From the NCBI RefSeq assembly GCF_039539445.1, contig NZ_BAABDD010000001.1, positions 1-64,000 on the forward strand: 64,000 nucleotides of DNA. Direction: 5' to 3'. The notes below the pieces were generated by a model that was given only the letters and a program-made list of their open reading frames with translations, ran no database searches and had not been told where the DNA came from. The translations under genes and the position numbers were made by a program. How positions within the stretch are numbered: position 1 is the stretch's first letter; each line of letters begins with the position of its first letter. Positions 6,825 through 15,352 of this stretch are shown here, one piece after another. This DNA is from Salinactinospora qingdaonensis. GTDB lineage: Bacteria > Actinomycetota > Actinomycetes > Streptosporangiales > Streptosporangiaceae.

Positions 6825-9461
6825 ATGCCACAGCTCGCCGGTAGGCAGGACGCTCCCTCCGGGGCACCGTCCTCGCGTCCGGATGCCTTCATTCTCAGCG
6901 GCTCGTTCCTGGCCGTGGCCCGAGCGCCGCTCTACCTGGAAGAGCTGACCCGACGGGGCCTGCGGGTCCTGCTCATCACCCCTTCCCGTTGGCGGGACGC
7001 GGCGTTGACGGCCATGCACGACACCGAACACCCGGCGGCGGCCGTGCACGAGGTCGCCTTCGTCGAAGGCGAGGCCGGGCGCGAGAGCTCTTACGTGGCC
7101 GACGCGGTCGCCGCCGCGCGCCGGTGGCGGGAGCGGTACCGCATCGTCGGCGCCTGCGCGGTCGGGGAGACCCAAGTCGAGCCCACCGGGCTGCTCGCCG
7201 ACGGCCTCGGCCTGCCATCGCCGGGCCTGCGAGCCACCCGCGCCTGCCGCAGCAAGTACCTACAGCGCTGGTATCTGCCCGAATTCAGCCCGGCCGCGCT
7301 GGTCATCCCGCCCGGTGAACGCGAGCGGGTCGACCTGACCCACGCCGGCCTGCCGGCCGTGATCAAACCCTCCGGGGGCCACTCCAGTTCGGGCGTGCAG
7401 ACGGTGAACGACGCCGACGAGTTGCGGGCACGGCTGGCCGAGTACCCCGACCACGAGACAGTGCTGGTCGAGGAGAGGGTCCGCGGCCAGGAGTTCTCGG
7501 TGGAAAGCCTGGTTCAGGGCGGCGAAGTGGTCTTCGCCTCAGTCACCCGTAAGGAGACCACCGACACCGGGACCGCCACGACCTTCGTGGAACTGTCACA
7601 CACCGTGCCCAACGACCACACGGCGCTGGACGCCACGCTGCTCGACGCGAACCGGCGGATGCTGCGGGCGCTGGCCTTCGAGGACGGTGTCAGCCACGCG
7701 GAGTGGCGCATCGACCCCGAGGGCCGCCCCGTGCTCATGGAGGTGGCCGCCCGACCGCCGGGCGACGGGATCTGCGAGTTGTTCCGGCTGGCGACGGGGC
7801 GTTCGCTGGAGCCCGAAATCATCCGGGTGGCCCTGGGAGAGCCGGTGGCGGCGCCGCGCTTCTCGCGGCAGGCACGCCAGATCTACCTGGAGCACCAGCC
7901 GGGGCTGCTGCGCGACGTCACCGTGGACTGGGAAGGCGTGCAACCCCAGTGGGTCGGCTCGGGCGACCTGTGGCCCCGCATCGGCCCCGCCGCCCCGGAG
8001 GACCCCGCTAGCCTGCGGGCCGTGCTGGTGCACCGGGAGCACGGTACGGAACTGGGGGCGCTGCGCTCCTCCGACGACCGCGTGGCCTCGGTGTTCATCG
8101 ACGCCCCCACTGTTGCGCAGGTGGACGCGCTGGAGCGGCGGGTCCGGGAGGCCGTGGCCGTGCACACCGACCCCGCTCCCACCGACCCCCCCCTGGAAAG
8201 CGTCACCCACGTTCTGGTGGGCTACAGCCCGGTGATGTTGGGCAAGCTCGACTCCCACCTGCCCGAGGGTGCGGTGCTGGTCGTGGAGGAGCCCGACGTG
8301 ATCGAGGCGCGGGGCCTCGCTGACCTGGCCCAGCGCCACGCCTGTGTCGCCGCGCTGCTTCCCGGGCCCAGCCAGGACGAAAAACACCCGGAGCGGATCA
8401 CCGATACGGTCCCCCGCCCGCCCCAGGCGCGGGTCGTGGTGCCGGTCGTGGAGTACGGCGTCGTAACCGCGGCCACGCTGGCCGAAGCGTGGGGGCTGCC
8501 CGGCGCCGGGCCGAAGGCGGCCCGGATCTTGCGCGACAAGGCACTGCTGCGCGAGACCATCGACCACACCGACATCGCCCAGCCGCAGTGGACGGTGGCG
8601 CACGGCCCCGAGGATGTGGCGCGGTTTCGCTCCCGCCACGGCGGCGCGTGCGTACTCAAGCCGACCAACCGCCAAGCCAGCCTGGGCGTGCAACTCTTGA
8701 CGGCCGACGACGACACCACGCAGGCATGGCAGGTCACCACTGCGGCCGACGAGCCCTGGCTCCGTGCCCGTTACGCCACCACCGAGCGGGTGCTGGTGGA
8801 GCAACGGATGGCGGGCCGCGAGGTCAGCGTTGAGGCGCTGGTTCACAACGGCGCCGTCGCGTTCAGCACCATCACCGCCAAGAGCGTGCTGGAGTCACGC
8901 CACCCAGTGGAGACCGGCCACGCGCTGCCGGCCGACGTGGACGAGGGCACGGCCGCGGCGCTGCGCGAGGCGATGGCCACCCTGGTGGCGGCCACCGGTT
9001 TCGACTACGGGGTGTTGCACGCCGAATGGATGCTGGACGAGGGCCGCCCGCAGTTGGTGGAGTGCGCGGGGCGGCTGCCTGGGGACGGGATCACCGTGCT
9101 GGTCGACCTCGCCTACGACACCGACGTCTTGCACCAACTGTTGGGGGTGCTGGAAGGTCGGGCGCCGGACGTGCGCGCCGAGGCGGTGCGCGGCGCCGCC
9201 GTCCGCTTCCTCATCGCCACTCCGGGCACTGTGACAGCGGTGGAAGGTGCCGATACGGCGCGCGACCGTGACGGCGTGCACGAGGTGCATCTCAACGTCG
9301 AGCCCGGTGGTGAGGTCCACGCCGCCACCAGCAGTTGGGAGCGCGCCGGATTCGTGATCGCCGCCGGTGCCGACGCCGAGGAGGCGGCGCGCAACGCTGA
9401 CCGGGCCGCCACCGCCATCACCGTGACCACCCGCGAGCACGACAGCGGGGGTGAGCGGTGA
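6825..9461 (+). CDS. double ATP-grasp ligase
   Basis: 878 residues made of two complete ATP-grasp modules. Module 1 (about 1-430) has VIKPSGGHSSSGV, VLVEERVRGQEFSVESLV and HAEWRIDPEG with EVAARPPGDGI. Module 2 (about 460-860) has CVLKPTNRQASLGV, VLVEQRMAGREVSVEALV and HAEWMLDEG with ECAGRLPGDGI. Both keep the lysines, the acidic Mg-ATP residues and the closing RxPGDGI loop, so both may be active. ATP-grasp ligases of this kind form amide bonds through acyl phosphates, as BacD does in bacilysin. The start at 6825 follows GAGGAA; upstream in-frame codons pass through the hairpin and are not family-like. The 3' end overlaps the exporter gene (GTGA). Confidence 0.85.
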   Translation: MPQLAGRQDAPSGAPSSRPDAFILSGSFLAVARAPLYLEELTRRGLRVLLITPSRWRDAALTAMHDTEHPAAAVHEVAFVEGEAGRESSYVADAVAAARRWRERYRIVGACAVGETQVEPTGLLADGLGLPSPGLRATRACRSKYLQRWYLPEFSPAALVIPPGERERVDLTHAGLPAVIKPSGGHSSSGVQTVNDADELRARLAEYPDHETVLVEERVRGQEFSVESLVQGGEVVFASVTRKETTDTGTATTFVELSHTVPNDHTALDATLLDANRRMLRALAFEDGVSHAEWRIDPEGRPVLMEVAARPPGDGICELFRLATGRSLEPEIIRVALGEPVAAPRFSRQARQIYLEHQPGLLRDVTVDWEGVQPQWVGSGDLWPRIGPAAPEDPASLRAVLVHREHGTELGALRSSDDRVASVFIDAPTVAQVDALERRVREAVAVHTDPAPTDPPLESVTHVLVGYSPVMLGKLDSHLPEGAVLVVEEPDVIEARGLADLAQRHACVAALLPGPSQDEKHPERITDTVPRPPQARVVVPVVEYGVVTAATLAEAWGLPGAGPKAARILRDKALLRETIDHTDIAQPQWTVAHGPEDVARFRSRHGGACVLKPTNRQASLGVQLLTADDDTTQAWQVTTAADEPWLRARYATTERVLVEQRMAGREVSVEALVHNGAVAFSTITAKSVLESRHPVETGHALPADVDEGTAAALREAMATLVAATGFDYGVLHAEWMLDEGRPQLVECAGRLPGDGITVLVDLAYDTDVLHQLLGVLEGRAPDVRAEAVRGAAVRFLIATPGTVTAVEGADTARDRDGVHEVHLNVEPGGEVHAATSSWERAGFVIAAGADAEEAARNADRAATAITVTTREHDSGGER

Positions 9462-10729
9462 AGGGGATCTCGGTACGGGACTACGTGCCCGCCACCGCGG
9501 CCGGCCGTACCTTCGTACTGATCTCGCTGCTGAACGCCATCGGCACGGGGCTGTTCCTGACCGGCTCCACGATCTTCTTCGTGCGCCAAGTCGGGCTCAG
9601 CTCCGGTCAGGTCGGGCTGGGCCTGGCCGTGGCCAGTGCGGTGGGGTTCCTGGCCACCGTGCCCATCGGGGGGATCGGCGACCGGTACGGCGCCAAACCC
9701 ACCCTGGTGGGGCTGCTGCTGTGGCGGGGCGTGTGGTTCGTGGCCCTGGCCTTCACGACGGGGATGGCGAGTTTCGTGGTGGTGGCCTGCTGCCTGGCTG
9801 TGGCCGAGGCCGCGACCATGCCGATGACGCACGCGGTGGCAGCCGCCACCGCTGCCCCCGCTGACCGCACCCGCACGATGGCGATCCTGCGCACGGTGCG
9901 CAACATCGGCTTCTCGCTGGGGGCGCTGGCCGCGGCGCCGCTGCTGGCCGCGGACAGCCCATGGGCCTACCGGGGGCTCATCTTGGGCACCGCCGTAGCC
10001 TTCCTGGTGTCGGCGCTGCTGTTGGTTCGGCTCACGCTGGTCCAACCCAGCACCGTGGAGCGCAAGATGGGGCCGCTGCAAGCCGTCAAGGGCTTCCGGG
10101 ACTGGCGCTATGCGCTGCTGGGCGGACTGGGCGGAGCGTTGGACCTGCACCAGACGATCCTGACCGTGGGACTCCCGCTGTGGGCGTTGCAGGCCACCGA
10201 CCTGTCTCCCAGCTTCGTGTCGCTGCTGGTGCTGGTCAACACCGTCCTGGCGGTCCTGCTACAGGTACCGCTGTCGCGCGGGGTGGAGCAGGCCGGGCGC
10301 GCGCAACGCGCGCTGCGGCTGAGCGGCGTCGCGTTGGCCGGCTGCGCGATAGCGCTGGCCGTTGCTGCCGCCCCGATGCCCACGCTCGTGGCGGGCGGGG
10401 TGCTCGTCGTCGGGTGCGTGCTGCTGACACTGGGAGAGCTGTGGCACGCCGTGGGCGCGTGGGAACTGTCCTACACCTTGGCTCCCGCGGAGCGCAGGGC
10501 CGTCTACCTGTCGGTGTTCAGCCTGGGCAACACCGGCCAGCGCATCGTGGGACCGGTGTTGCTCACCAGCGCGGTGATCGCGGCCGGCTCGGCCGGCTGG
10601 GTGGTGCTGGCCGTGGGTTTCGTCCTCGTGGCGGCGCTGGTCACCCCGGTGGCGCGCATGCAGCTCTCGACGCGGGGGAAAGCGGAGGAGTCGCCCGCAC
10701 CGGACTCATCGGAGGAAGTGTCGTCTTGA
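9458..10729 (+). CDS. MFS transporter, probable product exporter
   Basis: 423 residues with about a dozen hydrophobic segments and the MFS loop motif GGIGDRYGAKPT between the second and third membrane spans. Its start (GTG) overlaps the double ATP-grasp stop and its stop overlaps the TTG start of the next ligase, so the three are translationally linked. An ATP-grasp ligase beside an MFS exporter is also the arrangement of bacD-bacE in bacilysin clusters, where the exporter gives self-protection. Export and self-resistance are inferred from that context. Confidence 0.85.
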   Translation: MKGISVRDYVPATAAGRTFVLISLLNAIGTGLFLTGSTIFFVRQVGLSSGQVGLGLAVASAVGFLATVPIGGIGDRYGAKPTLVGLLLWRGVWFVALAFTTGMASFVVVACCLAVAEAATMPMTHAVAAATAAPADRTRTMAILRTVRNIGFSLGALAAAPLLAADSPWAYRGLILGTAVAFLVSALLLVRLTLVQPSTVERKMGPLQAVKGFRDWRYALLGGLGGALDLHQTILTVGLPLWALQATDLSPSFVSLLVLVNTVLAVLLQVPLSRGVEQAGRAQRALRLSGVALAGCAIALAVAAAPMPTLVAGGVLVVGCVLLTLGELWHAVGAWELSYTLAPAERRAVYLSVFSLGNTGQRIVGPVLLTSAVIAAGSAGWVVLAVGFVLVAALVTPVARMQLSTRGKAEESPAPDSSEEVSS

Positions 10730-11901
10730 AGGATCTGCTGCTTGTCGGGGTCGGCGTGATGGGCCGGCCCTACCTCGACGCCGCCGCGCGGCTGGGGCTG
10801 CGGGTGCGAGCCGTCGATGTCAGCGACCCCGAACGCGACGGGGTCGAGCACCATCCGGTCGACAACAGTGTGGAGGAGTCGTGGGTGGGCGGGGTGACGC
10901 GGGCGCTGGCCGCGGGCCCGCCCGGCGGGATCGTCGCCTTCGCCGAACCCCACGTGGTCGCGGCTGCGCTGGCTCAGGAGCGGCTGGAGCTGCCCGGGCC
11001 GTCGCTGCACGCCGCAACCATCTCACGCAACAAGGCGATGCAGCGCTCCCAGTTCGGAGCCTGCGGGGTCGCCCAGCCGGAGTACCTGGTCACCGAGGAG
11101 CTGGAGCAGGCCCGGCCGTGGCTGCTGGAGCGGCTACCGGTGGTCGTCAAGCCGCTGGACGGCTCGGGCAGTCACGGCGTCGAGTTGATCGCCGACAAGG
11201 ACGCGGTGGACGAGGTCGTGGCCCGCCGCGGCGGCGAGGGCAAGCTGCTGGTCGAGACGGCGGTGCAGGGGCCGGAATATAGCTGGGAGGCGCTGGTCGG
11301 CGACGGCGAGGTGCTGTTCGAGAACATCACCGCCAAGGAGACCACGCCGCCGCCCTACTTCGTGGAGCTGTGCCACCGCACCGGCCACGCCTTCGAGTCG
11401 CCTCTGGCCGAGCAGGTCAACCACCTGACCCGGTCAGTGCTGCGGGCAATCGGGATGCGCACCGGCCTGATGCACCTGGAATTCCGGGTGGGGCCGCAGG
11501 GGCCGGTGCTGATGGAGGTGGCGGTGCGCACCCCTGGCGACTACCTCGTCGACGCCGTCAACCTGGCCTACGGGACCGACCTGTACGAGGCCGTCGTGCG
11601 GCTGGCGCTGGGGATGCCGGTACCGGAGATGGCGCACCGTCCCCGGTCGTATGCGGCCACCGTGTTCCTCACCTGCGATCCCGGAAGGGTCACGCAGATC
11701 TCGGGTGAGGAGGAGGTCGCCGCCCACCCCGATGTGGCGCGTATCCGACTGCGCTACGGCCCCGGGCACGTCGCCGGTGCACTGACCTCCTCAGACGAAC
11801 GACTCGGACATGTGCTGGTCAACGCGGCTTCGGCCGAGGAACGCGAAGAGGCGGTGGCGTTCGTCCGGCAGCGGCTGCGTGTGACCGTCGAGCAGCTCTA
11901 G
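10726..11901 (+). CDS. single-module ATP-grasp ligase
   Basis: 391 residues: an N-terminal Rossmann-like pre-ATP-grasp domain (LLVGVGVMGRPYLDAAARLG), then VVVKPLDGSGSHGVE, LLVETAVQGPEYSWEALV and HLEFRVGPQG with EVAVRTPGDY. TTG at 10726 is chosen because it forms a TTGA overlap with the transporter stop, has CGGAGGAAG 8 bases upstream, and begins exactly at the family's first beta strand. It resembles each half of the double ATP-grasp protein and so gives the cluster a third ligation domain. The stop TAG lies in CTAG at the left boundary of a MITE. Confidence 0.82.
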   Translation: MKDLLLVGVGVMGRPYLDAAARLGLRVRAVDVSDPERDGVEHHPVDNSVEESWVGGVTRALAAGPPGGIVAFAEPHVVAAALAQERLELPGPSLHAATISRNKAMQRSQFGACGVAQPEYLVTEELEQARPWLLERLPVVVKPLDGSGSHGVELIADKDAVDEVVARRGGEGKLLVETAVQGPEYSWEALVGDGEVLFENITAKETTPPPYFVELCHRTGHAFESPLAEQVNHLTRSVLRAIGMRTGLMHLEFRVGPQGPVLMEVAVRTPGDYLVDAVNLAYGTDLYEAVVRLALGMPVPEMAHRPRSYAATVFLTCDPGRVTQISGEEEVAAHPDVARIRLRYGPGHVAGALTSSDERLGHVLVNAASAEEREEAVAFVRQRLRVTVEQL

Positions 11902-12044
11902 GTTTTGCGAACGGCTGGAGGTGGGGGCTGTGAGAGTGTTCTTCGATCGCTGCGACCTCGGCAGCCTCCGGGGTGACAGCGGAGGCGCTCACCCGCTTGC
12001 GCCCACCGCCGGCCCTCGCCGCCCGTCCAAAAAACAGAACCTAG
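11898..12044. mobile_element. MITE, copy 1 (IS5-like ends, CTAG target)
   Basis: 147 bp bounded by CTAG on both sides. Left end CTAGGTTTTGCGAACGG; right end AAAACAGAACCTAG, an inverted match. The interior carries a degenerate palindromic core (11944-11966). In reverse orientation it matches the copies at 22238 and 33738 along most of its length. The left CTAG supplies the amber stop of the ATP-grasp gene. The element lies between that gene and the aminotransferase gene, so it adds about 150 bases of potential hairpin to the operon transcript. It encodes no protein. Confidence 0.7.
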
Positions 12045-12078
12045 TAGCGCTGAACTGGACAGGAGAAAGGTGCCGACG

Positions 12079-13086
12079 ATGACGAGCACTCAACCGCCCT
12101 ACCGGCTGGCGGCCAACGAGAACCCCTACCCGCCGCTTCCCTCGGTGGTGGAGACGCTGCGCGGCGAGGCCGCGCAGCGGGTGAACCGCTACCCGGACTG
12201 GTTCTGCGACGACCTGCGGGCGGCGCTGGCCCAGCGGTTGGGGGTGCCCTTTGAACACGTCGCGGTGGGCGTGGGCTCCGTGGCACTGACCCAGCAACTG
12301 GTGCAGGCCACCGCCGACCGCGGCGACGAGGTCGTCTACGCCTGGCAGTCGTTCGAGGCCTATCCTCACCTGGTCCGGGTCAACGGCGCGCAGTCGGTCC
12401 CGGTCCCGCTGCACGAGGAGACGCACGACCTCGACGCGATGGCGGCTGCCGTGGGGGAACGCACTCGGCTGGTGATCGTGTGCAACCCGAACAACCCCAC
12501 CAGCACCGTGGTGCGCCGTGCCGCACTGGAGCGGTTCCTGGACCGGATACCGCCGCAGGTGCCGGTGGTCCTCGACGAGGCCTACCGGGAATTCGTCTCC
12601 GACGACGACGTACCCGACGGCCTCGCCCTTCACCTGGACCGCCCCAACGTGGTGGTGCTGCGCACGTTCTCCAAGGCCTACGGGCTGGCGGGGCTCCGGG
12701 TGGGCTACGCCGTAGCCCGGGAGCCACTGGCGACGGCGGTGCGCGACTGCGCGATCGCCTTCGGCGTGACCGATCTGGCTCAGCAGGCAGCGTTGGCGTC
12801 GCTGCGCGCCGAGCCCGAGCTGCGCGAACGGGTCGCCCGCTTGGCCAAGGAGCGGGACCGGGTCGTCGGGGAACTGCGGGCCATGGGGTGGACGGTGCCG
12901 CCGGCTGAGGCGAACTTCTACTGGCTGCGCTTGGGCGAACGGAGTCGGGCGTTCGCCCAAGCCTGCCGGGAAGCCGGTGTGGCGGTGCGCGCCTTCGACG
13001 GCGAGGGAGTGCGGATCACGGTCGGTGACCCTCCGGCCAACGACGCGCTGCTACGCGCGGCGGCGGATTTTGGTTCCACGGTGTAG
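12079..13086 (+). CDS. HisC-like class I/II aminotransferase (probable 4-aminophenylalanine-forming)
   Basis: 335 residues, a little short for HisC (about 350-370). Fold-type I signatures: ANENPYPP near the start, CNPNNPTS, LDEAYREF and the PLP lysine K199 in TFSKAYGLAGLRVGYA, with a C-terminal arginine in GVRITVGD. ATG at 12079 is preferred to GTG at 12070 because AGGAGAAAGG ends 8 bases before it. No histidine genes lie nearby, so I infer that it transaminates 4-aminophenylpyruvate to 4-amino-L-phenylalanine, the fourth step after papA, papB and papC. A role in histidine or phenylalanine metabolism is the alternative. Confidence 0.8.
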   Translation: MTSTQPPYRLAANENPYPPLPSVVETLRGEAAQRVNRYPDWFCDDLRAALAQRLGVPFEHVAVGVGSVALTQQLVQATADRGDEVVYAWQSFEAYPHLVRVNGAQSVPVPLHEETHDLDAMAAAVGERTRLVIVCNPNNPTSTVVRRAALERFLDRIPPQVPVVLDEAYREFVSDDDVPDGLALHLDRPNVVVLRTFSKAYGLAGLRVGYAVAREPLATAVRDCAIAFGVTDLAQQAALASLRAEPELRERVARLAKERDRVVGELRAMGWTVPPAEANFYWLRLGERSRAFAQACREAGVAVRAFDGEGVRITVGDPPANDALLRAAADFGSTV

Positions 13087-13119
13087 GGCTAACCGAACTA
13101 CCGCCGCCGACGCGGCCAG

Positions 13120-14067
13120 TCAGGCCGGGCTGTCCAGGTCAGCCTGGGGTTCGCTGGGGGTGGAGGACTGGTTGGCGGGTGTGGCGCCGGCCTCGCTGAG
13201 CCCGATCAGGTAGCCCAACTGGAGACGGTGCTGAGCGCCGAACTCCTCCTTGAGGCAGGCCACATGGCTTTGCAGCGAACGCTGGCTGATCCCCATCCGG
13301 CGGGCGATCTGCCTATCTGAGCGTCCCTGCACGAGCAAGCGGCGGATGGAATCACGGATGGAGGGGATGACCTGCGAGGCGGCGTTGGCGGCACGGGTGG
13401 GCACGAAGGGGTAGGTCTCGGCACGATCCCATGCCCGCTCGAAGATGTCGGTCAAGAACCTGACCAGGGCGGCGTCTGACACCCGCACCGCCGATGTTTT
13501 GTCGGCGTTGGCTGGAACGAAGGCAACGCAGCGATCGACGATGATGAGTCGGTTGAAGAACTCGTCGAGGGTGCGTATCTCGACTCCATAACGTGCCACA
13601 CTTCTTACATACTGTTTGGTGGGTTCATGGAACCTCGTGGTGTGTTGATAAAGCGTGCGCATTCTGACACCGTGAGCGAGCTTGTCCTGCACCGAGGCCA
13701 GTGCCTGTTCAAGCACGGCTTTGGGGCGTGGGCCGTCGGGCTGGGCGGTGAGGATCTCCTCTCTGGCCCTGTCGAGTTCGCTGGCGATGGCCTCATTGGT
13801 GGCGGTCAATCCATGTAGGTAGCGGATACCGGCGGCGCCCCCCGGAGCACGACTCTCGCTGAGCTCGGCGGGCGCCGCGTCACAGGTCAGGTGCTCGTCA
13901 ACGCGCCGCGAGAGCGCTTCGAGCCTGGAGGCCATGTTCTGGAGTAGGTCACGGGTCTCTGGGGAGTGCAACGGGGCCGAGCGGGACAGCTCCTGCAACG
14001 TAAATGGTTGATGCACGACGGCCGCACCAGATCCGGGCATGCCCGCCTCGCCGTGGTTGACGGTCAT
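13120..14067 (-). CDS. LuxR-type (C-terminal HTH) transcriptional regulator
   Basis: 315 residues. The C-terminus is a LuxR/NarL helix-turn-helix (GRSDRQIARRMGISQRSLQS). The middle (VRMRTLYQHTTRFHEPTKQY, then GVEIRTL and LIIVDRCVAFVP) resembles the phospholipase-D-like sensor fold found in TrmB-like and some actinobacterial LuxR regulators, usually without catalytic residues. The N-terminal 90 residues are helical. It converges on the aminotransferase gene with 33 bases between stops and is the obvious candidate controller of the cluster. No binding site could be assigned. Confidence 0.8.
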   Translation of the reverse strand: MTVNHGEAGMPGSGAAVVHQPFTLQELSRSAPLHSPETRDLLQNMASRLEALSRRVDEHLTCDAAPAELSESRAPGGAAGIRYLHGLTATNEAIASELDRAREEILTAQPDGPRPKAVLEQALASVQDKLAHGVRMRTLYQHTTRFHEPTKQYVRSVARYGVEIRTLDEFFNRLIIVDRCVAFVPANADKTSAVRVSDAALVRFLTDIFERAWDRAETYPFVPTRAANAASQVIPSIRDSIRRLLVQGRSDRQIARRMGISQRSLQSHVACLKEEFGAQHRLQLGYLIGLSEAGATPANQSSTPSEPQADLDSPA

Positions 14068-14593
14068 TGTTTAGTTACCCCTCGCTTCGTAGCAGTGCGC
14101 TTACCTGAACCATCGAAAAGCTTTATCGGCATCCCCCAAACGGGCAGAGTACTCCCCGGGGGAAAAGTGGCAAAATTTCCCGTTCCTGCCTTTGTAGAAA
14201 ATTCACGCCAGCCAGGGACAAGGCCATAAACCCTTTACTCACCCGACAGTTAACTGATCTCACCAGGAATGTCGCAGAGAGTGAAAACTCATGAATAAAG
14301 GAACGAGTGGCGGGGCGCGGGCCCGACACACCCGTGCCCGCCCGAACCGCCATACCGCAGCATTGAGCTGCGCCGAGGGCAACAAAAGCGGCTACCGAGA
14401 CGTGGGCTGGAACCGCACCCCGGTCGAGTAACCGTAAGCTTGGGCCGGCCGTGCCGGCTGCCGAGGCGCTCAACCGCCGGCGCGGCCACGCCTAGAACGG
14501 GCACCCCGCGGCTGCGGCCACCGAGCAACGGTGACGCGACCGCCGATCGGAAACCGCCCCCGCACTGCCACAGCAACGGAAGGACAGTCGCCG
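14068..14593. other. regulatory interval upstream of the LuxR-type gene and the PEP-mutase-like gene
   Basis: A 526-base, relatively AT-rich interval (especially 14090-14300) between divergent genes. It must hold both promoters, but no clear -35/-10 pair stands out. TACTCCCCGGGGGA at about 14150 is a palindrome that could be an operator. One possible short gene at 14291-14431 is listed separately. Confidence 0.4.
14291..14431 (+). CDS. possible small protein, 46 aa
   Basis: ATG with an AGAGAG stretch about 10 bases upstream opens a 46-codon frame starting MNKGTSGGARARH, rich in Arg, Gly and Thr, ending WNRTPVE. It shows no family I recognise. It lies in the promoter region of the cluster regulator, and a short peptide beside ATP-grasp ligases is worth a look, but codon evidence is too thin to call it a gene with confidence. 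Confidence 0.22.
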   Translation: MNKGTSGGARARHTRARPNRHTAALSCAEGNKSGYRDVGWNRTPVE

Positions 14594-15352
14594 GTGACCA
14601 CACGTTGCGCCACCCTGCGCGCCCTGCACCATGGCCGACCCTCAGGCGACCCGCTGGTCTTGCCCAACATCTGGGACGCCGACAGTGCCCGGGTCTTCGC
14701 CGACGCGGGCTTTCCCGCCCTGGCGACCTCCAGCGGAGCGGTCGCCGCCACATTGGGCTATGCCGACGGCGAGCACACTCCGGCCGACGAGATGTTCGCC
14801 GCCATCGCCCGGATCGTCCGCGCCGTCGATATCCCCGTCACCGCCGATATCGAGGCCGGATACCGGCTGGCCCCCAAGGAGATCGCCGAGCGGCTGCTGG
14901 AAGCCGGAGCGGCCGGGTGCAACCTGGAGGACTCGGTGCCCGGTCCGCGTCCGCGAGAGCTCCGCGAGCCCGCCGAGCAGGGGGATCGACTGGCCGAGGT
15001 ACGCGCGGCGTCCGGGAGCGAGCTGGTGATCAATGCCCGCATCGACAGCTTCCTCTTCGGGGACCGCACCCCGGCCTCGGCCGCTGAGCGGGGCCGCCAC
15101 TACGCCCGCGCCGGAGTGGACTGCGTCTACCCGATCCTGGCGCCGCCGGAGTCGCTGCCAGAGATCGCGCAGGCGGTCGACGTGGCGCTCAACGCCCTCT
15201 ACCTGCCCGAAGGCCCGACGCCGAGCCGACTGGGCGAGCTGGGGGCGACCCGCGTGACCTACGGTGAACTGCTGTACAAGCGCGCTACCGCCCCTACACG
15301 GAAGCTGGCCCATCAGATCGCCACCGCGGCCGGCTCGGGTCTGCCCGGCTAG
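14594..15352 (+). CDS. isocitrate lyase / PEP mutase superfamily protein
   Basis: 252 residues of the PEP mutase/2-methylisocitrate lyase TIM-barrel superfamily: PNIWDADSARVFADAGF, ATSSGAVAATLGY, VTADIEAGY with the Mg-binding acidic residues, and NLEDSVP. It lacks the KKCGH motif of isocitrate lyases and the EDK..NS segment of true PEP mutases, so phosphonate synthesis is not supported. The family includes oxaloacetate decarboxylases and C-C lyases; the substrate is unknown. GTG at 14594 has AAGGA 9 bases upstream; an earlier in-frame GTG (14531) would add 21 low-complexity residues. Confidence 0.78.
   Translation: MTTRCATLRALHHGRPSGDPLVLPNIWDADSARVFADAGFPALATSSGAVAATLGYADGEHTPADEMFAAIARIVRAVDIPVTADIEAGYRLAPKEIAERLLEAGAAGCNLEDSVPGPRPRELREPAEQGDRLAEVRAASGSELVINARIDSFLFGDRTPASAAERGRHYARAGVDCVYPILAPPESLPEIAQAVDVALNALYLPEGPTPSRLGELGATRVTYGELLYKRATAPTRKLAHQIATAAGSGLPG

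Noticed and set aside
14594..15352. PEP mutase marking a phosphonate pathway
   Set aside because: The EDK..NS signature of true PEP mutases is absent and no phosphonopyruvate decarboxylase is nearby.
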